From contig NZ_PPDE01000008.1 in NCBI RefSeq assembly GCF_002959915.1, positions 124,001-188,000 of the forward strand: a stretch of 64,000 nt of DNA, given 5' to 3'. The notes under the pieces are model-generated. The model made no database searches. It was not told the DNA's origin and was given only the letters and a program-made list of their open reading frames with translations. The translations under genes were made by a program, and so were the position numbers. Below, piece after piece: positions 17,531 to 26,508 of the stretch (the stretch's first letter is position 1; every line of letters starts with the position of its first letter). This DNA is from Veillonella atypica KON (lineage in GTDB: Bacteria; Bacillota; Negativicutes; Veillonellales; Veillonellaceae).

Positions 17531-18028
17531 ATGAATTATAAATACACCTATGAAAGCCCATTAGGAACTATGATTATGCTTGGTACATTAACGTATTTAA
17601 CAGATTTATTTTTTGTAGATGAAAGCCATGCTCCTACTTATGATGATGCAGAATATATTGAACAACTAACAGGCCCTTTTGAAGTGACCATTATGTGGCT
17701 AGATCAATATTTTAAAGGTCAAAAACCATTTATTACTCCACCAATACAATTAGAAGGAACAGAGTTCCGTAAGTCTGTATGGTCTGTATTACAAACTATC
17801 TCTTATGGTGAAACGACAACTTATGGTGAAATAGGTAAGAAGATTGCTGAAAAACAAGGAAAAGATAAAATGTCTGCTCAAGCTGTAGGAGGTGCTGTAG
17901 GACATAATCCTATATCTATCATTGTTCCGTGTCATCGTGTAATTGGCAGTAATGGTAAATTGACCGGATATGCAGGTGGTATTGAACGTAAGAAATATTT
18001 GCTAGATCTTGAAGCGAAACATAAATAG
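17531..18028 (+). CDS. ogt: Methylated-DNA-protein-cysteine methyltransferase
   Basis: A 165-residue suicide repair protein of the Ogt/MGMT family. The active-site motif IVPCHRVIG is present with nucleophile Cys134. The helix-turn-helix-type DNA-binding part (EFRKSVWSVLQTISYGETTTYGEIG) and GGAVGHNP precede it, and LTGYAGGIERKKYLLDLE follows. It transfers O6-alkyl groups from guanine in DNA to its own cysteine. AAAGGAG lies upstream of ATG 17531. Normal length; no odd features. Confidence 0.95.
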   Translation: MNYKYTYESPLGTMIMLGTLTYLTDLFFVDESHAPTYDDAEYIEQLTGPFEVTIMWLDQYFKGQKPFITPPIQLEGTEFRKSVWSVLQTISYGETTTYGEIGKKIAEKQGKDKMSAQAVGGAVGHNPISIIVPCHRVIGSNGKLTGYAGGIERKKYLLDLEAKHK

Positions 18029-18080
18029 TACATATTAGATTGTAAAATCATATTTAAATAGACTTATAGAAAAAGAAGAA

Positions 18081-18126
18081 AGAGATTACTCATGATGGAT
18101 AGACACATCATAGGTAATCTCTTTTG
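18081..18126. terminator. Terminator between ogt and the FAA-hydrolase remnant
   Basis: AGAGATTAC (18081-18089) pairs with GTAATCTCT (18114-18122), followed by TTTT; an inner TGATG/CATCA pairing adds stability. It may act for the ogt transcript and, less well, for the minus-strand remnant. Confidence 0.65.
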
Positions 18127-18142
18127 GTATATATAGGGGGGA

Positions 18143-18445
18143 CTATTTAAATTGATTTACTAAGGTACCAATGCCACTAATCGATATAGATACGGTATCT
18201 CCTGATTTTAACCAACCATATCGTTTTTCATTTTTACCAAGTACAACACCACTAGGTGTACCGGTAAAGATAATGTCACCCTCCTGTAGTGTAATATACT
18301 GAGATACAAATTCGATAATCGCATCTGGTTTAAATAGCATTTGTTCTAATTTAGCTTGTTGACGCACTTCACCATTTACTGTTGTGGTAATGGTAGCATT
18401 TTCAAAATCAAAATCGTCATAGATTTTTTCATGAGAGATACCTCC
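18143..18445 (-). pseudogene. Fumarylacetoacetate-hydrolase family, C-terminal remnant
   Basis: The minus strand reads ...YDDFDFENATITTTVNGEVRQQAK, then IIEFVSQYITLQEGDIIFTGTPSGV, then GWLKSGDTVSISISGIGTL, the last third of an FAA-hydrolase protein. The frame is closed upstream by a TAA (18446-18448), so about 200 N-terminal residues with most of the metal site are gone. An AGGAGG-ATG just upstream would start a different frame of only 16 codons. Family members act on oxaloacetate, acylpyruvates or catechol breakdown products. Non-functional. Confidence 0.75.
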
Positions 18446-18590
18446 TTACGAGATGAGATACATATATTGTAAGTTAATTATAATATAAATCGGTATGTAA
18501 AGAATATTTTTGACGAAATAATTATATAGAGGCATTTTTGTCACATCCTGTTTGTTATACTTAAACAAAGTAATAAAAGGAGGAGTCCCT

Positions 18591-19796
18591 ATGTATATGC
18601 ATAGAAATGTGACAGATAAATTTATAGGTACCGTAGTATCTTGTGACATTATAAGTACGGGTAGCTGGTATGGTGATTTACCAGATGGCGTTCCAAAGGA
18701 AGTGAAATTAAATCGTAAAGATTACTATATTGAAGAGATACAACATATTTCTATTAAGGAAACCATAAGTGTTACCTATGGCATTAAATGGGAGCATATC
18801 TCGAAACCTGTAGAGGGTAAAATAGAATCCTTAACTACTAAGGAGTACTCAATTGACGAATCTAAAAAACAATATCTATTAGAGCTTATGGGGCGTAGAT
18901 TTTCCGATGATATTGACCTATATGATGAGGATGAGTGTGCTGTCCAAGTGCAGCTCATCAACACCGAGGATCAGGAATTTATATATGAATTTCCTTTTGA
19001 TAATACCCTGAGGGCCATGTCTATACTATTCAGACAAATTCTAGGTATGTCTATATTACTTTTATTTGATGGAAATCGAGAAAAAGATAGAATTCAAGAG
19101 ATTCATATTGAAGTGCAAAAAAATATGTACCAAGAATATGGTGACGTAAATACATTGAATTTTAATTGGAATGATCCGTCTATTTTCATTGATTGTAATA
19201 GTAAGCAATTTGGTCACTCTAGCCATAGTCATAGCGAGTATGTAGATAATCAAATGATTCATCAATTGAAGCAAGATATTGACTTTCACATTGGCGAAAC
19301 GCTATATAGTCTAGATTCCTTTAGTCTTAGTGAAAGTCATGACCTTGATAGAGACCCTGCTCGTGGTGGTATAGTAACAGTACGTATTAAATGGGCGCAT
19401 AAAGAGGATACATTGTTTATAGGAAATATAACTAATCAGTATGTGCCAACTTGGTATAAAAATCTAATTAATTTTATACATGCTCATACAAGAGATAAAT
19501 CTTTACAAGAGTTTTTACAATCAAATCATACATCTGATAGAAGAATTTATACGTATTGTTCTGTATATATTTTTAAGATAAACCAGGAATTTTATTATCG
19601 TACTGATAGAAATGATATATATAAAGGAGATATTGTAAAAGTTCCGTTTGGATCCGATAATGCGGTTCGTACTGGTCGTGTAGAATCTATTTCATATCAT
19701 ACGCGTTACGACGTACCTTATGATTTGAATCGTACTAAATTTATTATAGATAAACTTCCGACCTCTATAGAATATGTTGAAATAACTTGCTCATAG
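18591..19796 (+). CDS. Hypothetical protein
   Basis: A 401-residue soluble acidic protein. ATG 18591 follows AAAGGAGGAG; the longer frame from 18552 runs across the ribosome site and is not used. No signal peptide or membrane segment. The C-terminus has a small beta-domain pattern, VYIFKINQEFYYRTDRNDIYKGDIVKVPFG...TGRVESI, seen at the ends of several uncharacterised Firmicute proteins. The middle contains SYSH-type histidine-rich residues (FGHSSHSHSEY). I cannot assign a function. It is followed closely by ilvE but probably belongs to its own unit. Confidence 0.65.
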   Translation: MYMHRNVTDKFIGTVVSCDIISTGSWYGDLPDGVPKEVKLNRKDYYIEEIQHISIKETISVTYGIKWEHISKPVEGKIESLTTKEYSIDESKKQYLLELMGRRFSDDIDLYDEDECAVQVQLINTEDQEFIYEFPFDNTLRAMSILFRQILGMSILLLFDGNREKDRIQEIHIEVQKNMYQEYGDVNTLNFNWNDPSIFIDCNSKQFGHSSHSHSEYVDNQMIHQLKQDIDFHIGETLYSLDSFSLSESHDLDRDPARGGIVTVRIKWAHKEDTLFIGNITNQYVPTWYKNLINFIHAHTRDKSLQEFLQSNHTSDRRIYTYCSVYIFKINQEFYYRTDRNDIYKGDIVKVPFGSDNAVRTGRVESISYHTRYDVPYDLNRTKFIIDKLPTSIEYVEITCS

Positions 19797-19839
19797 TGTT
19801 AAGATTATAAGTATATTAATAAGCATGGAGGTTATTGTT

Positions 19840-20862
19840 ATGAGCAAGAATATCGATTGGGATAATCTCGGTTTTGGTTATGTAGAAACCGACTACCGTT
19901 ATTTGACTACATATAAAGATGGTAAATGGGACGAAGGCGGATTAATTACTGATGCTAACGTTGTTCTTAATGAATGTGCAGGTGTATTCCAATATGCACA
20001 AACTGTATTCGAAGGTTTAAAAGCATACTACACTAAAGATGGTCACATTGTATGTTTCCGTCCAGATCTTAATGCAGAGCGTTTAAATCAATCTGCGGAA
20101 CGCCTTGTAATGCCTACATTACCTGAAGGACGCTTCCTTGAAGCTGTAAAAGAAGTTGTAAAAGCAAACAAAGACTTTGTTCCTCCTTATGGTCATGGTG
20201 CAAGCCTTTATATCCGTCCATACATGATGGGTACAAACTCCGTTATCGGTGTAAAACCTGCAGATGAATATCAATTCCGCGTATTTACTACACCAGTAGG
20301 ACCTTACTTCAAAGGTGGCGCTAAACCAATCAAAATTCGTATCACTGATTTTGATCGTGCAGCTCCTCATGGTACTGGCCATATTAAAGCTGGTTTAAAC
20401 TATGCGATGAGTTTATATGCTATCACTGATGCTCATAACAAAGGTTATGCAGAAAACATGTACCTTGATGCGGCTACTCGTACACATGTAGAAGAAACTG
20501 GTGGTGCAAACTTTATCTTCATCACTAAAGATGGCAAATTAGTAACACCTAAATCTGATAGTATCTTGCCATCCATTACACGTCGTTCCTTGATGTATGT
20601 AGCAGAACATTATCTTGGTATGAAAGTAGAACATCGCACTGTTTATAAAGATGAATTAAAAGACTTTGTTGAAATGGGTCTATGCGGTACAGCAGCGGTT
20701 ATTTCTCCAGTAGGTCAAATCGATACTCCAGAAGGCACTATCAATGTACCAGCTGGCATGGATGATATGGGCCCTGTAACTAAAAAATTATATGATACAT
20801 TACTTGGTATCCAACATGGTGAAATCGAAGCTCCAGAAGGTTGGGTAGTTAAGATTTGCTAA
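19840..20862 (+). CDS. ilvE: Branched-chain amino-acid aminotransferase
   Basis: A 340-residue fold-type IV PLP enzyme. The Schiff-base lysine is Lys183 in GTGHIKAGLNYAM; other family marks are FEGLKAY (about 58-63), YIRPYMMG (about 124-131) and CGTAAVISPVG. Length and motifs fit the large BCAT type II group. It interconverts leucine, isoleucine and valine with their 2-oxo acids using glutamate/2-oxoglutarate. The start is ATG 19840; an in-frame ATG at 19825 overlaps the GGAGG ribosome site. No T-box or leader peptide is visible in the short upstream gap. Confidence 0.95.
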   Translation: MSKNIDWDNLGFGYVETDYRYLTTYKDGKWDEGGLITDANVVLNECAGVFQYAQTVFEGLKAYYTKDGHIVCFRPDLNAERLNQSAERLVMPTLPEGRFLEAVKEVVKANKDFVPPYGHGASLYIRPYMMGTNSVIGVKPADEYQFRVFTTPVGPYFKGGAKPIKIRITDFDRAAPHGTGHIKAGLNYAMSLYAITDAHNKGYAENMYLDAATRTHVEETGGANFIFITKDGKLVTPKSDSILPSITRRSLMYVAEHYLGMKVEHRTVYKDELKDFVEMGLCGTAAVISPVGQIDTPEGTINVPAGMDDMGPVTKKLYDTLLGIQHGEIEAPEGWVVKIC

Positions 20863-20895
20863 TCTTTAAGTAATATACAATAATATAATATTAAA

Positions 20896-20930
20896 ACATC
20901 CTCCATAATCAGAAGATTGTGGAGGATGTT
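20896..20930. terminator. Terminator-like hairpin between ilvE and the convergent thioesterase
   Basis: CATCCTCCATAATC pairs with GATTGTGGAGGATG (one G-T pair) around an AGAA loop. The T run is poor on the plus side but A/T-rich on both flanks, so it may serve both convergent genes. Confidence 0.6.
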
Positions 20931-20966
20931 TGCGCTTATAGAATTTATTTGATTGGATCTATCGAT

Positions 20967-21359
20967 TTAGTTTGATGTTTTTCGTGCACTGACCTTAGTC
21001 ATAAATTTCTCGTTGTTAATGACAAATCGTTCATGTGTGCCTTTACCAATAATTCCAACACCATCGGATGCTTCGATGGCAAAGGAGATTTTTCGTCCTT
21101 CCACAGCTGTTACTGTAGCAGTGGCTGTAATTGTAGCACCCATTGGGGAAGGAGCATCATGGCTAATGGATAGGGAGATGCCTACCGTGCCTTCACCATC
21201 ATTTAATTCTGGTTGTACCGCTGCTTGTGCCGCTTCTTCCATAAGTGCACACATAGCAGGAGTAGCGAATACCTCAAGAGAACCAGACTTCATTGTTTTT
21301 GCAATATTAGATTCTGTAACTGTAACTGTTGCTGTCGCAGATTGACCAACTTGTATCAT
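20967..21359 (-). CDS. Hotdog-fold thioesterase (FlK-like)
   Basis: A 130-residue protein of the fluoroacetyl-CoA-thioesterase-like hotdog family. Visible marks: SLEVFATPAMCALMEEAAQAAV on the long helix with the conserved glutamate, GTVGISLSISHDAPSPMGATI with the histidine, and GKGTHERFVINNEKF at the end. Members hydrolyse small acyl-CoA thioesters in the cytosol; the substrate here is unknown. It is transcribed alone on the minus strand, convergent with ilvE. Confidence 0.85.
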   Translation of the reverse strand: MIQVGQSATATVTVTESNIAKTMKSGSLEVFATPAMCALMEEAAQAAVQPELNDGEGTVGISLSISHDAPSPMGATITATATVTAVEGRKISFAIEASDGVGIIGKGTHERFVINNEKFMTKVSARKTSN

Positions 21360-21529
21360 AGTAAACCTTCTTTCGTAATGAACTAGAATATATTTGTATT
21401 ATACAACTCTTATGAGTATATATGCTAATTTTGTAATGATAAAATTTATTATTCCTAAAATAGACTTAATTATACAGACTCTATAGAATCCGTGCTATAA
21501 TAGTACTAGTTTTATTAAACGAGGTAACT

Positions 21530-22267
21530 ATGAAAGAACGAAAATTTTCGCCTTCTGGTGAAGGCTTGGTGAAGGTAATAGCAGGCGTATTATTTGTCGT
21601 ACTACTAATCATCATTAATATTGTAGATCCTACATTTTACCCAACTATGTGGCATCTAGCAACGAGTGGTTCTATGGAGGAAATTGCCGAGTATATTCAA
21701 GGCTATGGTCCTATGGCCATGGTGGTGAGCATGCTCCTTGATATTTTTGTCAATGCTGTAGGGTTTTTGCCATCCATCTTTATTTCCACAGCGAATGGCC
21801 TTGTGTTTGGCATGTGGCCTGGCATTATTATTTCATGGCTCGCTGAAACCATTGGGGTAGTCATCAGCTTTTACATTATGCGTTATTTCTTACGAGATGC
21901 GGCGGATAAGCTAATTTCTAAGAGTACCACATTGATGAAGGTTGATGATTTTTCCGGTAATAATGGTTTTGTGGTCATGTTATTTGCTAGATCATTACCT
22001 TATTTTCCATCTGGTGTCATCACTGCGCTAGGGGCTATCAGTAAGATTAAACCGCGTGACTATATTTTAGCAAATTTAATTGGTAAATTTCCGTCTACAG
22101 CCCTTGAAGTTGCTATTGGCACAGATATTGTAAATTTTCAAGAAAATATGGGGCGTCTAGGTATTATTGTCGTCGTAGCAGCCATTGTATATTTTATTCT
22201 ATGGAAGGTATATAAACGATATATTAATAAACGTAATGCAGAACGAGAACATGATCCTAATGCTTAA
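21530..22267 (+). CDS. TVP38/TMEM64 (DedA-superfamily VTT) membrane protein
   Basis: A 245-residue inner-membrane protein. After a first membrane segment (VIAGVLFVVLLIIINIV) comes the VTT core: GYGPMAMVVSMLLDIFVNAVGFLPSIFISTANGLVFG, then a glycine/arginine loop FARSLPYFPSGVITALGAISKIK, and a final membrane segment (LGIIVVVAAIVYFILW). The superfamily includes polyprenyl-phosphate and phospholipid flippases; which lipid this member handles is unknown. It lies 43 bases before an aminotransferase gene. Confidence 0.88.
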   Translation: MKERKFSPSGEGLVKVIAGVLFVVLLIIINIVDPTFYPTMWHLATSGSMEEIAEYIQGYGPMAMVVSMLLDIFVNAVGFLPSIFISTANGLVFGMWPGIIISWLAETIGVVISFYIMRYFLRDAADKLISKSTTLMKVDDFSGNNGFVVMLFARSLPYFPSGVITALGAISKIKPRDYILANLIGKFPSTALEVAIGTDIVNFQENMGRLGIIVVVAAIVYFILWKVYKRYINKRNAEREHDPNA

Positions 22268-22310
22268 TAAACATGTATTTCTATGTAATTAAAATAAAAG
22301 AGGCGATACT

Positions 22311-23504
22311 ATGAGTTTTTCACTTCCTGAACGCGTAATATTAAAAGGGCCTAATTTCATCCGTGAAGTATTTGAACGTGGTGTGGGTGTACCTGGATTT
22401 ATCAGTTTTGGTATTGGTAATCCAGCACCAGAGGCAATTCCTGTGAAAGTTATCGAAGATGCCTTTGATTTCATCGTTCATGATAATCCTATGAGTTTAT
22501 TACAATATGGTCCGATGCAAGGGGATGCGCGATTAGCAGAATTGACCTTACAGCGTTTATCAAAAGTTCACCATATGAATTTAGAGGGTCAAGGTTTGAT
22601 TATTTCTAATGGGGCTGGTCAATTATTGGGCTTGGTGCCAATTACTGTGTGTGAACCTGGCGATGAAGTGTACATGGATGATTATACTTTCACAAGTGCT
22701 ATCAATTCTGTACGCAATATGGGGGCTAAGGCAGTCGGCATCAAAACTGATGAATTCGGTATGATTCCAAGTGCGTTGGAAAAAGCGGCTCAATTAGGCA
22801 AGGGGAAATATATCTATTTAATTCCAAATTTCCAAAACCCAACAGGCATTACCATGCCACTAGAACGTCGCAAAGAGATTTACGCCATAGCATCAAAATA
22901 TGATTTGTTTATCTATGAAGATGACCCATATGGTGAAATTCGTTTTGCTGGTGAACATGTACCGACCTTTAAATCCTTTGATACGGAAAACCGTGTTCTT
23001 TACGCAGGATCGTATTCTAAAACATTATCGGCAGGATTGCGTGTTGGTTTCTTGTTGGGCCCAGAAGATGTTATCGGCACTATCCAAGCGTTAAAAAATA
23101 ATACGGCGGGACAAATGCCATTAGTTACACAAAAGGTTGTAGCACACGTACTAGACCATATCGATTACGATGCACATTTAGAAAATGTACGGAAGGTATA
23201 TAAATCTAAATGTGATGCTATGATGCGTGTCTTTAAAGAAAAAGGTAGTTCCAAGGTTCATTTGACTCAACCTACAGGTGGTATGTTCGCATGGATGACA
23301 ATGCCGGATACTGTTGATTGTGATGAATTCTTTGAAGCGTGCATGAATAAAAATGTAGGCATTATTAAATGTGGTGCTTTTGCAGCGGATGGTGTACAAA
23401 ATGGTCATGCATTCCGTTTGAGCTATACGGTGCCAACAATTCCAGAAATTGAGAAGGGGATGGAAATCCTCTGTGCTCTTACAAAGGACTATTGTGGTGA
23501 ATAA
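22311..23504 (+). CDS. PLP-dependent class I/II aminotransferase (2-aminoadipate/MocR type)
   Basis: A 397-residue aminotransferase without the GntR DNA-binding domain. Marks: FISFGIGNPAPEAIP, LLQYGPMQGDARL, YLIPNFQNPTGITM (cofactor aspartate/asparagine region), YEDDPYGEIRF and the lysine loop YAGSYSKTLSAGLRVGF near residue 236. Such enzymes transfer amino groups among 2-aminoadipate, aromatic and branched-chain acids; specificity cannot be read from sequence. It may share a transcript with the upstream VTT membrane protein. Confidence 0.88.
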   Translation: MSFSLPERVILKGPNFIREVFERGVGVPGFISFGIGNPAPEAIPVKVIEDAFDFIVHDNPMSLLQYGPMQGDARLAELTLQRLSKVHHMNLEGQGLIISNGAGQLLGLVPITVCEPGDEVYMDDYTFTSAINSVRNMGAKAVGIKTDEFGMIPSALEKAAQLGKGKYIYLIPNFQNPTGITMPLERRKEIYAIASKYDLFIYEDDPYGEIRFAGEHVPTFKSFDTENRVLYAGSYSKTLSAGLRVGFLLGPEDVIGTIQALKNNTAGQMPLVTQKVVAHVLDHIDYDAHLENVRKVYKSKCDAMMRVFKEKGSSKVHLTQPTGGMFAWMTMPDTVDCDEFFEACMNKNVGIIKCGAFAADGVQNGHAFRLSYTVPTIPEIEKGMEILCALTKDYCGE

Positions 23505-23690
23505 TTTAGTCGTTTAAAGCGTATAGGTATATTGAAAATTATTAAACTACCATGATACAATAACACTGTAAATATATGATGTGTGTTAGTTGTAGAAAGA
23601 GCTTTCACAATGAACGATATTTACAATGAGATAATAATTTTCTAACTATATATTGTTGAGGGAAGTCCTCGAAGAAAGTAGGTGTTTACT

Positions 23691-24524
23691 ATGGGTTGCG
23701 GTAGCAGCAGTAGTGATTGCAATAGTTGTCCATCCAAATCCGCAGGTTGCGGTGGTGCACAACAGCCTCAAGATATGACGGCGCCATTGCATGAATTGAG
23801 TTCCGTTAAACATGTTATCGGTGTTGTATCCGGTAAGGGTGGTGTAGGTAAATCCTCCGTTACAAGCTTGATGGCCTTAACGATGGCTCGTAAAGGTTAT
23901 AAAGTAGGTATTCTTGATGCTGATATAACTGGTCCATCTATTCCTAAGATGTTTGGTATCAAAGAAAAGGCTTACGCTGACGAAGTTGGTATGTATCCTG
24001 TTAAAACTAAGCAATATGGGATTGATGTAATGTCCGTTAATTTGTTGCTTGAAAATGATACAGATCCTGTTTTATGGCGAGGTCCTATTTTGGGCAATGT
24101 AGTAAAACAATTCTATAGTGATGTTATTTGGAAAGACATCGATTATTTATTCGTTGATATGCCACCAGGAACGGGTGACGTAGCGATTACTGTATACCAA
24201 TCCTTGAAATTGGATGGTATCATCATTGTTACATCTCCTCAAGACTTGGTATCCATGATTGTTGAAAAAGCAGTTAAGATGGCTGATTTAATGCAAGTGC
24301 CTATTATTGGTGTAGTGGAAAACTACTCGTACTTCCATTGCCCAGATAACGGTAAGGATTACCAAATCTTTGGTGAAAGCCACATTGAAGAAATCCTCCA
24401 AAAATACGGTCTTTTATTGTTGAATCGTTTGCCAATTGATCCAAACATCGCAAACCTTTGCGATAAAGGTGATATTGAGTCTATCGACAAAACAAATTTA
24501 GAGGATGTATCTTTGCCTGAATAG
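23691..24524 (+). CDS. Mrp/NBP35-type ATP-binding protein (iron-sulfur carrier)
   Basis: A 277-residue P-loop ATPase. The N-terminus is cysteine-rich (MGCGSSSSDCNSCPSKSAGCGG), followed by the deviant Walker A GVVSGKGGVGKSS, PVLWRGPILGN and VDMPPGTGDVAI. These proteins carry and deliver Fe-S clusters in the cytosol. The usual C-terminal CPxC is CPDN here (FHCPDNGKDYQIFG), so one of the bridging cysteines is lacking and the N-terminal cysteines may substitute. ATG 23691 is preferred over the upstream GTG at 23682. Confidence 0.88.
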   Translation: MGCGSSSSDCNSCPSKSAGCGGAQQPQDMTAPLHELSSVKHVIGVVSGKGGVGKSSVTSLMALTMARKGYKVGILDADITGPSIPKMFGIKEKAYADEVGMYPVKTKQYGIDVMSVNLLLENDTDPVLWRGPILGNVVKQFYSDVIWKDIDYLFVDMPPGTGDVAITVYQSLKLDGIIIVTSPQDLVSMIVEKAVKMADLMQVPIIGVVENYSYFHCPDNGKDYQIFGESHIEEILQKYGLLLLNRLPIDPNIANLCDKGDIESIDKTNLEDVSLPE

Positions 24525-24540
24525 GATATATATGACGATG

Positions 24541-24577
24541 AAAGCTGTGCATAGTTTTAGATGCACAGCTTTTTTCA
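24541..24577 (+). terminator. Intrinsic terminator after the Mrp gene
   Basis: AAAGCTGTGCAT pairs with ATGCACAGCTTT around AGTTTTAG, followed by TTTT. Confidence 0.9.
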
Positions 24578-24616
24578 TACAAAGTTTAATTTTTTTCCTA
24601 TGTAGGAGGTATGTGT

Positions 24617-24781
24617 ATGTCTTTGACTCACTATGCTGCAGGCCCATCTCCAGTTATCTTCAATACTGGATATGTTCCTCAAAATGCATGGTGGAAACTT
24701 GGTTTCTTCTCATCCGTAATCAACTTAATCATCTTTGTAGGATTAGGTTCTATTTGGATGAAAGCAATTGGTATGTGGTAA
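24617..24781 (+). CDS. 54-residue tail of a DASS/SLC13 anion transporter with its own ribosome site
   Basis: A short unlisted ORF. It has AGGAGG at 24604-24609 and ATG 24617 at ideal spacing. The product (MSLTHYAAGPSPVIFNTGYV...WWKLGFFSSVINLIIFVGLG...) matches the last segment of divalent-anion:Na+ symporters of the DASS family, including the LTHYAxGPSP motif and final membrane helix. The other 400 or so residues are absent; a terminator (24541-24577) lies just upstream. Either a remnant left by deletion that happens to keep a start signal, or a translated one-helix peptide. Confidence 0.65.
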   Translation: MSLTHYAAGPSPVIFNTGYVPQNAWWKLGFFSSVINLIIFVGLGSIWMKAIGMW

Positions 24782-24819
24782 AACACAATTACATAAACGT
24801 ATACGATTATGTATACATG

Positions 24820-24847
24820 ACGCCGTCCCTTGTGGGACGGCGTTTTT
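24820..24847 (+). terminator. Intrinsic terminator
   Basis: ACGCCGTCCC (24820-24829), TTGT loop, GGGACGGCGT (24834-24843), then TTTT. A perfect 10-bp G/C-rich stem after the DASS tail ORF, showing that the small ORF lies in its own unit between two terminators. Confidence 0.92.
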
Positions 24848-24916
24848 GTGTTACAATGACAATAGATTATGTATATTACATAACAATTTGCATGTAATAA
24901 TTAAGTAGGAGGTCAT

Positions 24917-26215
24917 ATGAAATTTGATAATCCTCAATTAATAAAATATATCAAAGGATGTACATCTCCGTATCATACGGTAGATACTAGTTTGCAACTA
25001 TTATTAGATGCAGGATTTACAGAGTTATCCTTAGAAGAACCTTGGAATCTAACATCTGGAAATTATGTGGTTAATGTATTTGGTACGACATTATTTGCCT
25101 TTCACATAGGCGAGGACTATCGTCATTCCTTACGCATTGCATCGGCTCACACAGATTTTCCTGCTATACGGGTCAAGCCAAATCCTATTACAGATGTGAA
25201 AGGATACACAAAGCTCAATGTTGAGATGTATGGTGGATTAATTCAAAATACTTGGTTAGATCGACCTTTAGGGGCCGCCGGAACAGTTGTCTTAAAGGGT
25301 GAAAATTCATATGATGTTGATTCTGTTCTATTTGATACGAAGCGGCCAATCGCTATTATCCCTAATTTAGCGATTCATATGAACCGTAGTGTGAATGATG
25401 GGGTAACCTTAAATCGCCAAAAAGAAATGTTACCTATCATCATGATGAAACCAGATGGAGATACGACAAAATCTGAGGAAGAGGTATGGAATCAATTTTT
25501 AGCAGACGAGATTAATTGTGATTCATCTGAAATTTTATCCTATGAAATTACACTCTATCCTGTAACAGAAGGTGCATTAGTTGGTACAGATTTCGATTTC
25601 ATTAGTTCTCCAAGACTTGATAATTTAACGTCTTGCTTCGGTGTTCTTGCGGGTATTGTAGAGGCAAAGAAAAATAAAGTTGATGGTATTCGCTGTGCAA
25701 TCCTATTCGACAATGAAGAGGTGGGTAGCCGTACTAAACAAGGCGGAGCAGGAATGTTATTGCCAAACTTATTAGAACGTGTGTATCGCAGTTTAGGATT
25801 AAGCCGTGATGATATGGATTTAGATGTGGCTCGTGGCTTCATGATTTCATCTGATGTAGCCCATGGATTGCATCCAAATTATCCAGAGAAAAATGATATT
25901 ACCAATTTCCCGGTACTCAATGGAGGGGTTACATTAAAACAGGCCTGTAGCCAATCTTATGCAGGCGATGCAAAGGCTATTGCCATTGTGAAAGGCCTTT
26001 GTGAGGAAGCTAATGTAGCCTACCAGATTTATGTTAATCGTTCTGATATTCCAGGCGGCTCAACTGTAGGTTCTATTTCATCAGCTATGTTACCAATGCG
26101 GACGATGGACATTGGCTTACCATTATTGGCTATGCATTCCGCTGTTGAAACGATGGGGGCTCGTGACCAAGAACAATTGAATCATTTAATGCAACATTTC
26201 TTGGGTGATGAATAA
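24917..26215 (+). CDS. apeB: M18 family aminopeptidase
   Basis: A 432-residue dinuclear zinc aminopeptidase. Metal and catalytic segments are ASAHTDFPAIRVKPN (about 75-89), LDNLTSCFG, LFDNEEVGSRTKQGG (catalytic glutamate pair), DVAHGLHPNYPEKND and AMHSAVETMG at the end. M18 enzymes trim N-terminal residues, often acidic or hydrophobic, from peptides in the cytosol. AGGAGG precedes the ATG. A second, different M18 enzyme is encoded at 38280; the symbol is by analogy with two-copy Firmicutes. Confidence 0.92.
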   Translation: MKFDNPQLIKYIKGCTSPYHTVDTSLQLLLDAGFTELSLEEPWNLTSGNYVVNVFGTTLFAFHIGEDYRHSLRIASAHTDFPAIRVKPNPITDVKGYTKLNVEMYGGLIQNTWLDRPLGAAGTVVLKGENSYDVDSVLFDTKRPIAIIPNLAIHMNRSVNDGVTLNRQKEMLPIIMMKPDGDTTKSEEEVWNQFLADEINCDSSEILSYEITLYPVTEGALVGTDFDFISSPRLDNLTSCFGVLAGIVEAKKNKVDGIRCAILFDNEEVGSRTKQGGAGMLLPNLLERVYRSLGLSRDDMDLDVARGFMISSDVAHGLHPNYPEKNDITNFPVLNGGVTLKQACSQSYAGDAKAIAIVKGLCEEANVAYQIYVNRSDIPGGSTVGSISSAMLPMRTMDIGLPLLAMHSAVETMGARDQEQLNHLMQHFLGDE

Positions 26216-26474
26216 ATTACATAAATATAATCTTATTCAACATCTGGTGTATGTAAAAATACATATGAAAAATTAATGAATAGAATAATTTCTATATTAG
26301 GTTAAATAATTTATAAATATAACCATATTGATGATTAATGCTTTTAATATCTGAAAATTATTGTATAATATAAGTATATTTGATTCATAATCGGATATCA
26401 AAAAAAGTGATAAATGTTTAAGTAAAACATGTATTTCGATATGCATATATACAATGTATATCAATGCACACGAA

Positions 26475-26490
26475 CCTATCATTCGATAGG
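26475..26490 (+). promoter_or_regulatory. Small hairpin just upstream of the pyc ribosome site
   Basis: CCTATC-ATTC-GATAGG lies seven bases before the AGGAGG of pyruvate carboxylase. It could modulate translation or mRNA stability. The rest of the 293-base gap (26216-26508) is A/T-rich with a TATAAT at 26364-26369 and no other structure I can support. Confidence 0.4.
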
Positions 26491-26508
26491 ACTCGGTAGG
26501 AGGCAATT

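Noticed and set aside
24505-24897. 130-residue ORF overlapping the DASS tail and two terminators
   Set aside because: It runs through two strong hairpins and the well-supported 54-residue frame; composition is not protein-like.
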